A stretch of DNA of 64,000 bases from positions 62,001 through 126,000 of the forward strand of contig ARYC01000148.1 in NCBI GenBank assembly GCA_000711775.1, written 5' to 3'. A program made the translations under genes and the position numbers. The notes under the pieces are model-generated. The model was not told the DNA's origin. It ran no database searches and saw only the letters and a list, made by a program, of their open reading frames with translations. Shown piece after piece: positions 47,248 to 59,050 of this stretch (position 1 is its first letter; each line of letters starts with the position of its first letter). Source of the DNA: Oxytricha trifallax (taxonomy: Eukaryota > Ciliophora > Spirotrichea > Sporadotrichida > Oxytrichidae).

Positions 47248-48039
47248 TCACATGGACATCTTAAGGAATTTGCGCTTGGCAAAAGCAAGCCAGAATTTAA
47301 GATCCATGGTTCCATATTGAGGATTGTAAAGCATGTACATAAGTCTGCCAACGCATTCTTCCTTTATTTGCTTGATATATTGCTTGAATTTTTCCTCTTC
47401 TGAGGTACCTCTGCCTTTGAGAACTAAACCTGAAATACAAACGCTATAGTTTCTCATAAAAGATAAAAATAATTTAATGTGCCCATAAAGAAGCCTGGAG
47501 CGCTTGGTGATGGAACAGCTTCATTAACTAATGCTTGAACATTCTTTCTTGCATCTGGCTCATTGGTGCTAATAAAAAATTATTAAATTAAATCCATATT
47601 CTCCAAGCTTTGAATTCTTACTTTTTAGCAATAGTTTCAAGGACTCTCTGAATGAATACAGTCAAGTATATAATTGTCTTATCCCCTGGACCTTGGACAG
47701 AGTAGTTCTTGAAAAGAATGTTAGCTCTAAATTGTTGAATGGCTTCATCAACTATGTCATCGCCATCGAAATCAGCTTTGGGTGCAGGTCCTAAGAGAAA
47801 AATTGATTAAAATTTTATGCTTAGTGTATAATTCACTCTCAAATTGTTTATTCATAATAATTTATATTCTTGATACCTACCTTGTGTCTTAGTTTTCAAG
47901 GGAGCTATAGCAATTCCGCATGCAGTTTAAACTTAACTCTCATCATTAAAGGATGAATGATATTGAACAACTGTTGTAGCTTACTATAAATGAAATTTGA
48001 TAAGAACTTTGTCAAAGAATCGCAAAAATATCTTACCAT
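47248..48039 (-). CDS. ARPC3: Arp2/3 complex subunit 3 (p21-Arc)
   Basis: Component of the actin-nucleating Arp2/3 complex. ATG 48037-48039 followed directly by an intron. Exons 47881-47983, 47622-47790 and 47484-47568 continue over a 29-bp IES into 47248-47454. Total 567 nt, 188 residues, close to the usual length of about 178. Diagnostic motifs: TVVQYHSSFND, DIVDEAIQQFRANILFKNYS, TIIYLTVFIQRVLE, PSAPGFF, EEEKFKQYIKQIKEECVGRL and LKFWLAFAKRKFL. Introns are 53, 90 and 53 nt. Stop TGA 47248-47250. The spliced and IES-excised frame is exact, so the gene looks functional. Confidence 0.93.
47455..47483. other. IES, 29 bp, pointer TTTATG (minus-strand sense)
   Basis: CATAAA at 47455-47460 and 47484-47489. 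Excision joins PGFFM to RNYSVCISG in the ARPC3 frame. One of the shortest IESs here. Confidence 0.75.
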
Positions 48040-48059
48040 TTTATTTAGAGATAAATTAT

Positions 48060-51000
48060 TATATAAAATTGATATCCTAAATTTTAAAAGTTAGATCAGT
48101 ATCATTTAAAATGAAATGATTGAAAAATTGTATTATTTTAATTCAGAATTTCTAATATAAAACCTTATTCGATAGTTCAATTTCCTGACTTTTATAATCA
48201 ATCTATATTAAATTTAAAGTAGATATAAAATTATTAATTTCAAATTGTACTTCACCCACTCATATATTTCCCTCAAATTTTCTACTATTTTATTGATCAT
48301 TTGGTTTTCAAATGGCATTACTTCTTTCTATTAATCCTATTTCCCACTTAACATAGTACTTTTTATAATATCTTGGACCATCTTATGCTTCAATAGATAT
48401 TTCTACTTCTTTTTTTCACACTTATCTTTATCTTCAGTCTAATTTTATAGAGAAATTATTAAAAGCTTATGTACTAAAGTTATTAGCTGCATCTCGCAAG
48501 GTTTAATGCCAGTCTCAACATTCATCTATTATATGAATAAATTGTACAATTGCTGTAATTGGTGAATGCTAAGTATTCTCTATTTTTAATGAGGGTAATT
48601 TTATTGAATATTATAAATCAAGTCTTATTGAACTAGACTTAAGAGCATTGGGAAAAGAGGATGCAATTGTTCATAAATAAAAGCATTTAATTATTAATCT
48701 AGTATTGAGTCGGTTATTTTAAGCAAATTCAGAGTAAAGAGCATATGTGTTAAGCAATATATTTCATTTGAGTTCTTGATAAGTTAATCAGTTATCGCTT
48801 AAATAATCACTTCATTAATATAAGGAATGTTTTCTCTATAATATTAACAGTGAATTTACCTTTATAAACACAAAATCTTCATAGACAAATCGTTGGTATA
48901 TGAAGTAAAATTAATACTTGGTTCTTCCAAAAGCCCTTTTCCTTCTTTGAAATTTTTTGCTAAATATTTTATCTTCTTAAGATTAAGATTTCTACTACTT
49001 AACGTGTCAATGATGACTTCATTAATTTATTATTTAGTCAAATTAGAAAATTTATAGAATTCGTAGCCAAGTTTAACAATTGACGAATCTCTTGAGATTT
49101 TTAAGTCCAAATTATTTGACATGATATTCTTTAAAGTTTCAGTTTGAATCAGTATTTATGCTTAATAACTTGCTTAATCACTAATAAGTTTGTCAAAGGA
49201 TTCACTTGATATGTCATGATTAAGAAAAATAATTTAATAACTATTTAAAAATGAGTCAATTATATTGAAATAACTTAAGAAGCAACTCGATTAAATTTTT
49301 GATTCTTTCACAAGGAAATTTTAAATCTTAATTATAGAGCACCAACTCTTAAAGTGTAAAATCAATTTCATAAATTAGTTAATCCAGTCTATGCTACTAC
49401 TCTTAATCATAAGAATCTTTGAGCTACTTCAATTTTTGCAATAGATTCCTCATTCTTTTGACAATCAATAAATCCATATTGAAATAATCAGATATGTTAA
49501 ATGACTCTTGTAAATTGTTTAATTATAGCAGATTAATTGAAGCTTTTTCAAAGATTTGTAGATTCTTTTATTTAGTTAGCTTTTAAAAGGAAAATTATTG
49601 AAAATCTTATTATTTTTAAAACGACGGTATATTTAACGTAGTACTCGTAGATTCTCTATAGATTTTTCTTATTCAAGCAAAAGCTAAATGTCAAGGTGTT
49701 TCATATCTAATTTGAAATAAGTTCTAAATCTATAGTCATTCGGATTTTCCAATAAGTTTAAGAGTAAGTCTTAGTTTTTATGTAATTGAAGATCTTAAAT
49801 CTTTAGATTATCTAAACTTGAATATATCATAATTTCTCTAACTTTATTTAAGTCTCTTATTATTTAAAACTCCTTCGAATTTTCTTCTTCCCCACTAATT
49901 TAAGTTATACAATCAATCACTTTTAAACTGTCAAAGAACCCTAATTCAATATGAATAAATGCTTCAGTGTCTAATTAATTATTGGATGAATGATTATTTA
50001 TTAAAGTACTATTTTTCATAACAGGGGATTGTCTTGTGTAGTCGAAATTATCTGAATTATGATTACTCTTAAAGTTTTTAGTCGAATACCCACCAAATTC
50101 GCTGTTTTTCTTACTATCGCCCTATTTCTAAAAATTGAAAGTATTTGACAAAGAGTGGACTTAAATTGGTTGATTAAAGAGTAATTAGAAAAGATACTGA
50201 AGTATCAAGCTTTATAAGTCAAATTGTTTTAATTATCTAAATTATAATTTAAATTACTTAATATTAAATCAAATTCTTGCCAAATGTCTACTGGTAATTG
50301 ATTCTTTATTAAACCGTTTATTAGAAAGTATTGTTATTAGAGTCTGTCTATAATTTATGATCTTGATGAAGTATTTAATTCTTCCACTTTAATTTTATGT
50401 AGAAAATCAAAAATGAATTATTAAAGAACAAAACTTATCATTTCTATTTAGGTCTGCTAATCAATATTTAAATACTATTAAATAAAATAATAAATCATTA
50501 AAGTAATACTCTATCAGGAAATCTATTAACTCTTAATATAATGATTGATTTAGGCAAGATTCAATAATTTAAATGTGATTGATATCTGCAAATTATTATG
50601 AATTGGGACTTTAAAGTTTATTGCTTAATTCTATCGAATGTTTAGCGAGAATAGTGACCTTTTTGAAGTTTTCAATATATTCTTAGACTTTGCCATTTTG
50701 AGATGAAATAATGTTGAAATTTTTCTTCATGACATCTAGAATTATATTTATGTCTTTCAATTCCCATTTGTTATTATGTTCATAGAAATGATGTTGAAAA
50801 ACCTCATAGATAAATCTCACAACAAATTATTAAGTTAGCTGAGAGTTATTTGTACTTGTACTTATTATTTTACTTAATTTTTCATCAAAATCTTGGTATT
50901 ATTTTCTGTTGCATAAATCTATCATGCTATCAATTTACTGTAAAGGATGAATATAATCTTAACTCTTGTCGTTTTCATTTATGTTTGAAGTAAATATTTA

Positions 51001-52135
51001 AATTATTTACTTTGTTTTCTCATATTAATCACCTCCATTTTTATAGCTGTTCAAAAGCAAAACAAATAAATCTTCTTCTCCAAACACTCTTTATTTTTAA
51101 GCATATTTCACCCAATATTACTCAACATTTAAGGCTAAAGCGATAAATAAGTTCTGGATATTACTTATATAATATTCACCTTATATTACGAAGCTCATTA
51201 TTAAGTACTCCCATTTTTCAGTTTAAAGTGCGATAGTATTTAGGTATTGATAAATTTCTTATGATTTTTACTTCTTTCTTAGATATTTAGATAGTTAGTA
51301 AAGTACCTAAATCAAGTTGATTTTTAAGTTTTAGATTTTGTTCACTGTATCAATGAGAAATATATCGTCTTTTAAAGTTAAACTAAAACTCTCGCTATTC
51401 TCATTTGTGATGTTTGAAATTAAATCTGATTTAGCATTTTAATAGTTAAAGGGTTTTAAATCATCTTTAAACATTAACTTTAGGTGTTTCTTGATTCCCT
51501 CATTTTGGAAATAATCATTATTGCTGAAAATAATCACAGGATTTTTATGCAAATGGACCTATTTTGATTTTTCTAATTATTATTATAATTTGACAATAAT
51601 GATGTCAAGCATAGTCCCTCGAGGGCATTATTACTATTAAGCCTCGTACAAAAACATGATCCAATCGTTTTTTCGAGCAAGTTCATGTAACAAAGTTAAG
51701 GATGGCGGTAGATCATGTACCTTACAAAACAATCCAACCAAATGCCACGGTGAATCCAATTTTTTATCTGTCATTATAAGCTATTAAGTTAGATTACTAT
51801 TTTAGCTCAATTTATCTTAAGTGTCTATACTTACTTAACTAGAAATGCATTCTACATTTTAATTCTACTTTTGATTGAAAAAATTGCCCTGAGACTTATT
51901 CTAAGTGTCTTCAATATTCCAAGTCGCTTTCTCCAAACTTTTGAGGTTACTCAGTAAATATTTATGAACTTAATCTTCATGGTTACTCTATTTAGCTCTT
52001 ATGAAATTAATAAAGATTTCTATTGTCTCTAAGTATATTTAGGCAGTTTTGTATTCATGTATTGAGTATTCAGGTAACTTGAATATATCACTATCATTAA
52101 CATCTACAATTAGGATAAATGCTGATTAAAGAAAT
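48060..52135 (-). CDS. Spatacsin-like protein (Spatacsin_C region), multi-exon
   Basis: Long minus-strand coding block. From about 52130: IELFLQSAFILIVDVNDSD, then a helical region and the strongest signature SPWHLVGLFCKVHDLPPSLT, LLHELARKNDWIMFLYEAQ and CPRGTMLDI (51590-51780), which matches the pattern of the spatacsin C-terminal domain (endolysosomal protein, SPG11). It continues for more than 1000 codons: VLYQLSKYLRKKQKSQEIYQ, FVVRFIYEVFQHHFYEHNNK, LPVDIWQEFDLILSNLNYNL, GYEFYKFSNLTKQQINE, then LAKNFKEGKGLLEEPSIN near 48.9 kb. Several 1-nt frame changes are healed by tiny introns (e.g. 19 nt at about 50.45 kb). The 5' end is missing here, so other MDSs lie elsewhere. Confidence 0.6.
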
Positions 52136-52180
52136 AGTTCAATCGAGAAATGATTTATAATTAATTGATTAATTAAGAAA

Positions 52181-52666
52181 ATGTCACAAGATAATCAGAC
52201 AAATAAATACCCAAGTAATTTGAGATTATTTTACTAAACTAATTTTTAGACACCTTCTTGGCTGGTGCTGTATGTGGTGCAGTAGCTTAAGGACTTTCCA
52301 GAGCAGGAACCTTCGAGAGACTTTCTGCCAGTAAGTTTAATTTAATTTAATCTGTCAATTACAAATACATTTATTTAGGACCATTCTCATACGTGACCAC
52401 AGCACTCACTCTTGGTACTGCTTTCTGGTACTATGAATACTTCAGAAGAAGATCAGTCGAGGAGCTATTATATGCTGAAGACAGAAGAAGATATGCCCGT
52501 AAGTACCTTACTACAATTAAGAACTAACTAAAAAGCCATTTGTCAATTTCTTAATCTAAACACATTTATAGTCATGGTAAAAGGTATGAACAAAGTTAGA
52601 TCAGGGGAGGAATACGAAATTAGAAGCATGATCGACTATCTTTCAAACACCACTGTCTAAGAATGA
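52181..52666 (+). CDS. Small membrane protein, complete four-exon gene
   Basis: ATG 52181-52183 (MSQDNQTNKYP). Introns 52215-52249, 52331-52378 and 52499-52571 (35, 48, 73 nt; all GTAA...AG). Exons of 34+81+120+95 nt give exactly 109 residues and TGA 52664-52666. Sequence: TFLAGAVCGAVAQGLSRAGT, FSYVTTALTLGTAFWYYEYF (one membrane helix), RRRSVEELLYAEDRRRYA and a polar C-terminus. Size and layout are like single-helix accessory subunits of mitochondrial complexes, but that is a guess. No IES. Head-to-head with the spatacsin-like gene. Confidence 0.8.
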
Positions 52667-52874
52667 GTGATTCACGATCTTTTTGCTTGTTTCTTCATTT
52701 CTTGAAAAATGAGAAAACTATAGCAAAGAGATTCTATTTAACTTTTAAACTTCATTAACTTTAAATCCATTTCTACTCCTAATAATCATAGTTCTATTAA
52801 TTAAATATTTTGTTCTATAATTTCGAGCGTTTATTAATTATTGATATAATTATATATTCTGATATAAATTATTA

Positions 52875-55800
52875 ATGGATTCATCCGCAGCTTCACTTCT
52901 TTTATTGTTTTCTGTGAATTTCGTATTTCTGATCATAGTCATTCTGACTTTTGGTGTGGTCAGACGTATTCGTGGGGATAAAGCAAAAGTAAAACTCACC
53001 TAGTAAATCATAAAGAATAACAATATGTCTGATCTTGAGACATTGCTTCTTGAACCTACAAAAAGTATGTTACAATTTGAAATGAAACTTTAGTGTTAAA
53101 AGTACATTCACTAAATATCATTATATACACTAGAATATTAATTGAATTTCTCCAATTTCTTAGAATTCATTCAATGCAGTTTTTCTAAATCAATTTTTAT
53201 TAGGAATCGTGAGGATGGACAGCATTAAGAGATAGTACAATTCAACTCAACAATAAATGAAGCCTAACAAATACGATTGGCTTCGTAAGCTGTATAATAT
53301 TTGTTCTAACCGAGATACACCTCCCCACCCCTCCACCCACCAAAACAAAGATACCCCCTCCCAATAACCCATACCCCTCCCCACCTCCTACCTATTTTTT
53401 AATAAAATTATTTAATATAATCATTTATAAAATCTTTTATTAATGAGAATTTTAAAAAATATTGATTGAATAATTATTTTTATTTTTAAATAAAGTTTAA
53501 TAATTTTAATTATATTTAAATTAATAACGATGACTAATTTTATAAAATTCTCATTTATAAGATTTTATAAATTATTATATTATTTTATTAAAAAATAGGT
53601 AAGAGGAGGTGGGGAGGGGAGGGGGTATGGGGAGGTGTATCTCGGTTAGAACAAATATTGATGAACTTGAAATCTAAAAGACATGCGGTACTGACGCAGC
53701 ATTGTATCTTATTTATCTGAAATATAGTGCTATTCTCTTTTTCATAAGTAAGAGATTGCAAATATTAAACGATCTATCATAGTTGCATTTTGTTCAAATG
53801 CTGTATTACTCCCATTATTTGCGACATCTTAGAGAGAAGGAGCTACTTTGCTTTCATTATTTATTATTTTATTAAGATTTCAAGTTTGGAGCGTTTGACT
53901 TTGATTAATGCCTAAGATAGATATTCGATGGTCTGGGTAGTCTTTTTCTTCACAATAGTTTACAGTCTTCTGGGGCATATCTTACTGTACTATTTTGATG
54001 AAAAACGTAAACATTTACAAATGCAAATTAACGAGGACCCAACTGAGCTATCTGAAGTGGAGGTATCTATGCATGCTGTGTTATTAAGAGGTATTAACAA
54101 AAAGATACCAATCCAGAGGGCTGAAGAAGTGATTTAGCACATATTCAATGAAGAACTTGGCATGAAACTTATAAAAACTCATGTAATTGGTGATTACATG
54201 ACGATGTTGATGTACTTATAAAAGCTTGATGTATTGAGAAGAAAGAAGGAATATTATGAGAAGCAATACAAAGAACAGAAAAAATTGGCTAGGAAGTAAT
54301 ATGGTTCACTATGCTGGAAAGAAAAAGGTCCTCCCTTGAAAGATTACTATGCTTAAAAGCCCTTTGTTGTAAAGAAAGAGATGGATAGAGAAAAAGTTAG
54401 ATAAGACAAATCAAATTTCGGAGTTGCCTTTATTACAATCGATAGTATTGTAGCAACCTAGGATTTATTGACTGATTTCGTTGATCTCAAGAGAGAAATA
54501 AAACTGAAGGATCCTAATCTTTATGAAAGATATCAGGTTTATGTAAGGAATTTTCCAAATAATTAAAATTTAACTTATAGAACTGGACTCTTGAGCCAGC
54601 TCCTTGTCCTTCAGATATTATTTGGGAAGATTTTAACAAGAGAAGTTCATTTAAGTACTTCAAGATTGTTTTACTAAATATTCTATTGTTCTTAGTGACT
54701 GTGATTTTAATATCCCCAATCTCTGTAAGAATTTTAAATCAAATTTTAATAAAAGTTTAGATTATTCAAAGTATCAACCCGTATGTGTAACAGTATTACA
54801 CATCAGCTGATGATCAATCTTCTTTGTTAAGTGCATTAATTTTGAGTTCCATAACTCCTTTTGTGCTACTTATGTTCAACTATATTTTCATTCCGACTCT
54901 AGTTGCTTGGACAACTTACTTCGAAGAGATCGAAAATATCTCAACTAGACATAGAAATAACCTCTTTAAGCAATTCTTTTTCATGATGATAAACACCGTG
55001 TTCATACCTATAACTCAAACAGCAACAATTTCCAGTTTCTTGACTTATGTCACTGAAAAGCAAATAGATGATTTTTAGATTGAAATGTCAGAGAAATTCC
55101 TAAAGACTTCAGAGTTCTTTTTGAAGTATATTATCTAGTGTACTTTTATGACAAATATGGTGTAAATCCTTGACATTCCCCACTTTTTGTACATTAAAAT
55201 GAAGAGATTCTTCTTCAAGTCTTAAATTTATGAGGAGGATGATGTTATAGATGACTGGTATTTTGACTTGGGTTATTAATTCGCATTTAGCATAACAATC
55301 TTTACCATAGTATTTTTATTTTCAGCTGCTGTCCCTTTGATCCCACTCTTCGGTTTCTTGTTCTTTGCCTTCAAGTACTTCATTGATAAGTATAACTTCG
55401 TATTTGTGTACAATACTGAGTTTGAATCCAGAGGAAATTTGGGACAGGCAGTTATTAGATACTCTACCTTTGGCTTGGTACTTTATCAATTGATTATGTG
55501 TGGGCTCTTTACATCTATATTTGGTAGAGACTTCACTGTCGCCTCATTTATATTACTTATTGGAGAAATACTATATATGGTAGTATTTAGACTATTCAGT
55601 TTGTCTGAATTAAGAGAGTCGTTTAAGGAAGTGCTTAAGAACGAGAATAAAAACCCTTATAAAAGTAGTAATTCTAATTTGTAATCAAAATATATCTTAA
55701 CTTTACATTTGTCAATAAATTGAATGAAGGAGAGAATCATGAAAATTAAGAATATGATACTAGAGCAAGCAGCAAATTTATGCAATCCCTTAATCAATCT

Positions 55801-56265
55801 GAGAAAAACAAAGAAAGAATATAGCTCACTGAAAAACATAGATTGCTATTAAAGGAAGCATACCAACACCCTTATGAAAAGTAAACTTAATATTAATATG
55901 CATTTTTTAAATTACTTTCATTTATCAATATTTTTATCATTATAATATACCACAAAGTTTACTTCAAACAAGAGAATGCCAAGAGATAAATCAACATCTT
56001 CCTAAAGAAAGAAATCAAGCAACGGTAAGAAAAAGCTTAACAGGAATTGCAAACAGAACTCTTCGAAAGATTTGACAGTCCATTTGAGGGTCTAACTAGA
56101 AGCCAGAGTCTCAGGTCACCCAAGGGCATGGGCTTGTCAAATTCATTGTACACGAGAGGATCCACCAGGAACTCCTCTAAGAAAAACTTCGATTTTAAGT
56201 TTAAGCTCCCATCCAATAAAGATATTAATAATAGCTTAGACAAGATCATTGAGGAAGAAAATTGA
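52875..56265 (+). CDS. OSCA/CSC1/TMEM63-family mechanosensitive channel
   Basis: Plasma-membrane cation channel of the calcium-permeable stress-gated family. ATG 52875 (MDSSAASLLLLFSVNFVFLI, first helix). Intron 53065-53203, then KYDWLRKLYN, the fold-back IES (pointer ATATT), and IDELEIQKTCGTDAALYLIY. N-terminal domain to about 54.5 kb contains FGVAFITIDSIVATQDLLTD. After an intron, NWTLEPAPCPSDIIWEDFNK, the family signature. Multiple helices follow (SALILSSITPFVLLMFNYIF, AFSITIFTIVFLFSAAVPLI, NFVFVYNTEFESRG). The C-tail is cytosolic, EYDTRASSKFMQSLNQSE, then over a 76-bp IES to LPSNKDINNSLDKIIEEEN and TGA 56263-56265. A joint at about 53.85 kb and one at about 55.7 kb are unresolved. Confidence 0.88.
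53301..53654. mobile_element. F-family fold-back element F3, acting as an IES in the channel gene
   Basis: Ends TTGTTCTAACCGAGATACAC and complement, C-rich left (CCTCCCCACCCCTCC) and G-rich right (GGAGGTGGGGAGGGGAGG). Arms of about 150 bp meet near 53480. ATATT at 53297-53301 and 53655-53659. Excision joins KLYN to IDELEIQK in frame. Confidence 0.88.
55878..55953. other. IES, 76 bp, pointer AAAGT
   Basis: AAAGT at 55878-55882 and 55954-55958. Excision joins HPYEK to VYFKQENAKRQ in frame in the channel gene tail. Confidence 0.7.
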
Positions 56266-57140
56266 ATGCTGCAAATCATATTAAATTAGTAGTTAATTAA
56301 ATTAAATTTATAAGAAACTGTATTTTTATTACTAAATATGCTAGTATTTATATTAAACATTACAAATAATAGGTACTGAATTTATAAAATACTCAGCTAT
56401 ATTACTAAAATACAAATAAAAACATAAAAGTTGATAAATTTAAATTAGTGAAAAATAATTACTGCCCGCTTTGCATGCCCTTCTTAATTTAATTAAAAAG
56501 TATACATCTAATTAAAGGAATTATTATTAATTTTACGATAATATTAAATCATAACTTATCTACTCTTATCTTAGAAAAAAATAGTAAATTTTTTCATTTG
56601 AAATTAATAAATATTACTAAAATTAATTGTATTTGAATATATAAATAATATTGAATATAAAAAATAAACATGAATAATTTAATAAACGAGAAGAGGTAAT
56701 CTTCACTTTTAAAAAATGAATTTGAAGGCAAATCCCAACTAAATCAAAAAGAAATATTATTCTTATATTTTTTTATTTTTTAAATCAAATGATACAACAG
56801 TAAGAATATAGAGATTTATTTGTGGAGTATTTATTAAATTATCTATAATTTTAAACAAGTTGTAGAGTAAATTGAATATATAGGGATGAATTATATTAAA
56901 AACTTAATTGATATATATTTTATGACCAGGGAATTCATTAGCATGAGCGTAGTGAGAAACCAAATAGTTTATTATAAAAATAAATGACAATTACAATAAG
57001 CGAAAACGGTTAATTTTATGACTAAAACATGAACTCAATGCCTCTAAACTATAATTAAACTTCAAAATCTTAATTGCACAAACACAAATTGTGGTTATAT
57101 TATGTTTTTATCAATCTATTAATTTTAATTAGAAAGCCAG
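56266..57140. other. AT-rich spacer
   Basis: No gene recognised. Confidence 0.6.
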
Positions 57141-57143
57141 GTT

Positions 57144-58912
57144 ATGTCTGTTTGTTACAATGACCAGTAAATGAACATATACAGTAAAAATAGTAACTAT
57201 AATCATCAAGCAAATCATGAAGTAAATTAGCTATAGTTCAGTAAGAAAATAATCAAAGCCAATCCAATGATGATTAAATTAGGCAAAATTTAGCATGGGG
57301 TAAGTCCAATATAGAGACATATCATTAAAAATTATGGCGCTTAGTAAAGTGTTCTTCTCTAAAACAATCATACCCAATAAACTAATAAATAAATTATTAT
57401 CATTAAAGTTTTATTGAAATATTTAATCACCTGAGTTAGAATCATGAACGAATATCTCATTAAATTACTTATTAAAATTAAAAACCTTTAGTTAAAGATT
57501 AACCTTAACAGTAGTAATAATTCATTACAAATTAATAAGAAGAAAGTAAAGCCTCAAATAATGAATTTAATTAGGATGATCTGGTTATAAACATTAATGG
57601 AAGTAAGAATAAATCCAGAGCACTAAATTCTAAAATGCAAAATTAAATGAGCAATCAGAGTTAGAGCAAAGATAATCGAAATTATGTTCACAGCAGTTAA
57701 GTTAATGGCACTTAAGGAATTGAACTTAAATCACCATAAATATCTTCACAATATTAGAGAGTAAATTTTTTTTTTATTATTAAAATAATGTGAATTAATT
57801 TTAGAAATTTATTTAGCTATTAATTAAAGAGAGTTACAAAAGAATAAGAAAAGAATAGTCCTGCTTAAAATATAACATATAATTAGCAGCAAATGATTTC
57901 AAATATGATAAAACGAAGCCATGATCTTCAAAAAATTCACAACAATCATTAACTATAAAATAACTATAATCCAATTAGTAGCGATGTATAGTCAATTCAT
58001 AATGAGCTTCAAAACAGTGTGATTTCACCTATAAAATTGCATAATTTGTACTAATAAGCTAAGCATAGTACAATGAAGCAAATTAAGAAAGAAAAGATCA
58101 AGCAAATATTTGACTACACTCCCTATTAATTTAATATTTAAAAAAATAGTTAGTTTTTTAAAAAATGAATATTATAGCAAAACGATGGGATATATAATGC
58201 TTTATGAATTTTATATTGAAAAATAAATTTACTTAAATTAATAAATTATATAAGCTCATCCTAAAAAACGATGATGTATTTGGAGAAATAGCATTTGAAT
58301 AAACAAGCGACAGATTTCTACCCTTACTTACTTAAACCTAAAATATCGCTAAAGAAATAGTATTGAGTAAAACATCAAAATTTAATAATTTGAGCATTTA
58401 ATCCCCAATGAATTACAAAACTGATTCCCCTCAGCAACAGTATTAATCAGCTAAAACGAGATTTTATATTTATACTTTATAGTTTAATACTTGTTTATTA
58501 AGAAATAGTCGGGTATCCGAAAGAGTTATAATATATAAACGTTTAATAATTAAACTCCTTAAAACCCTAAAAAATACCACAGATATTAAAACAGTGTTGT
58601 TTCATAAACACCAAACCTAAGAAATTAACATATAAACTAAAATGGTAAATTATTAGTTGATTAGCTATCCATTTATTAGCCAAGCCACAGTAAGGATAAA
58701 GGTTTGAGAGTTTAATAAATGGATTAAAATTTAAAGAAAGCATACTTAAAACATGAAAAAAGGCTTATTCAAACTCAAGAAAGGGGTTATATAAATGATT
58801 CAGTTATTGTTTCACTGTAAAATCAAAACATTAACTCAAAGCATTATCATTATAGAAATGGCAGTAATTTGAAAACTTAATAATCTTCACCAAGGTAATA
58901 AAGCATTGGAAT
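57144..58912 (+). CDS. Gln/Asn-rich protein, several MDSs, interrupted by TBE copy D
   Basis: ATG 57144-57146 (MSVCYNDQQMNIYSKNSNYN). Blocks: to about 57380; about 57470-57765 (PLVKDQPQQQQQFITNQQEE, then VININGSKNKSRALN); about 57825-58135 (RVTKEQEKNSPAQNITYNQQ, SPIKLHNLYQQAKHSTMK); about 58255-58450 (LILKNDDVFGEIAFEQTSDR, reminiscent of a cyclic-nucleotide-binding FGE motif, weak); about 58740-58912 (KKAYLKHEKRLIQTQERGYI ... NGSNLKTQQSSPRQQSIG). The last block runs straight into the TBE end. AT-rich IESs separate the blocks; joints were not all resolved. Continuation is expected beyond the nested transposons. Confidence 0.6.
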
Positions 58913-59050
58913 AAAAACCCCAAAACCTATTCAGTAGTTTGATTGAGTTTTTGATTGATAAAAGTAGACTATTAACACATACTTTATTAGGGTTTTAATA
59001 GGGTTTATGTAGGGGTTTAATGTTTGAATATTAGTATTTAAAGTGAGTAT

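Noticed and set aside
56037..56279. Minus-strand 80-codon frame
   Set aside because: Antisense to the C-terminal tail of the channel gene.
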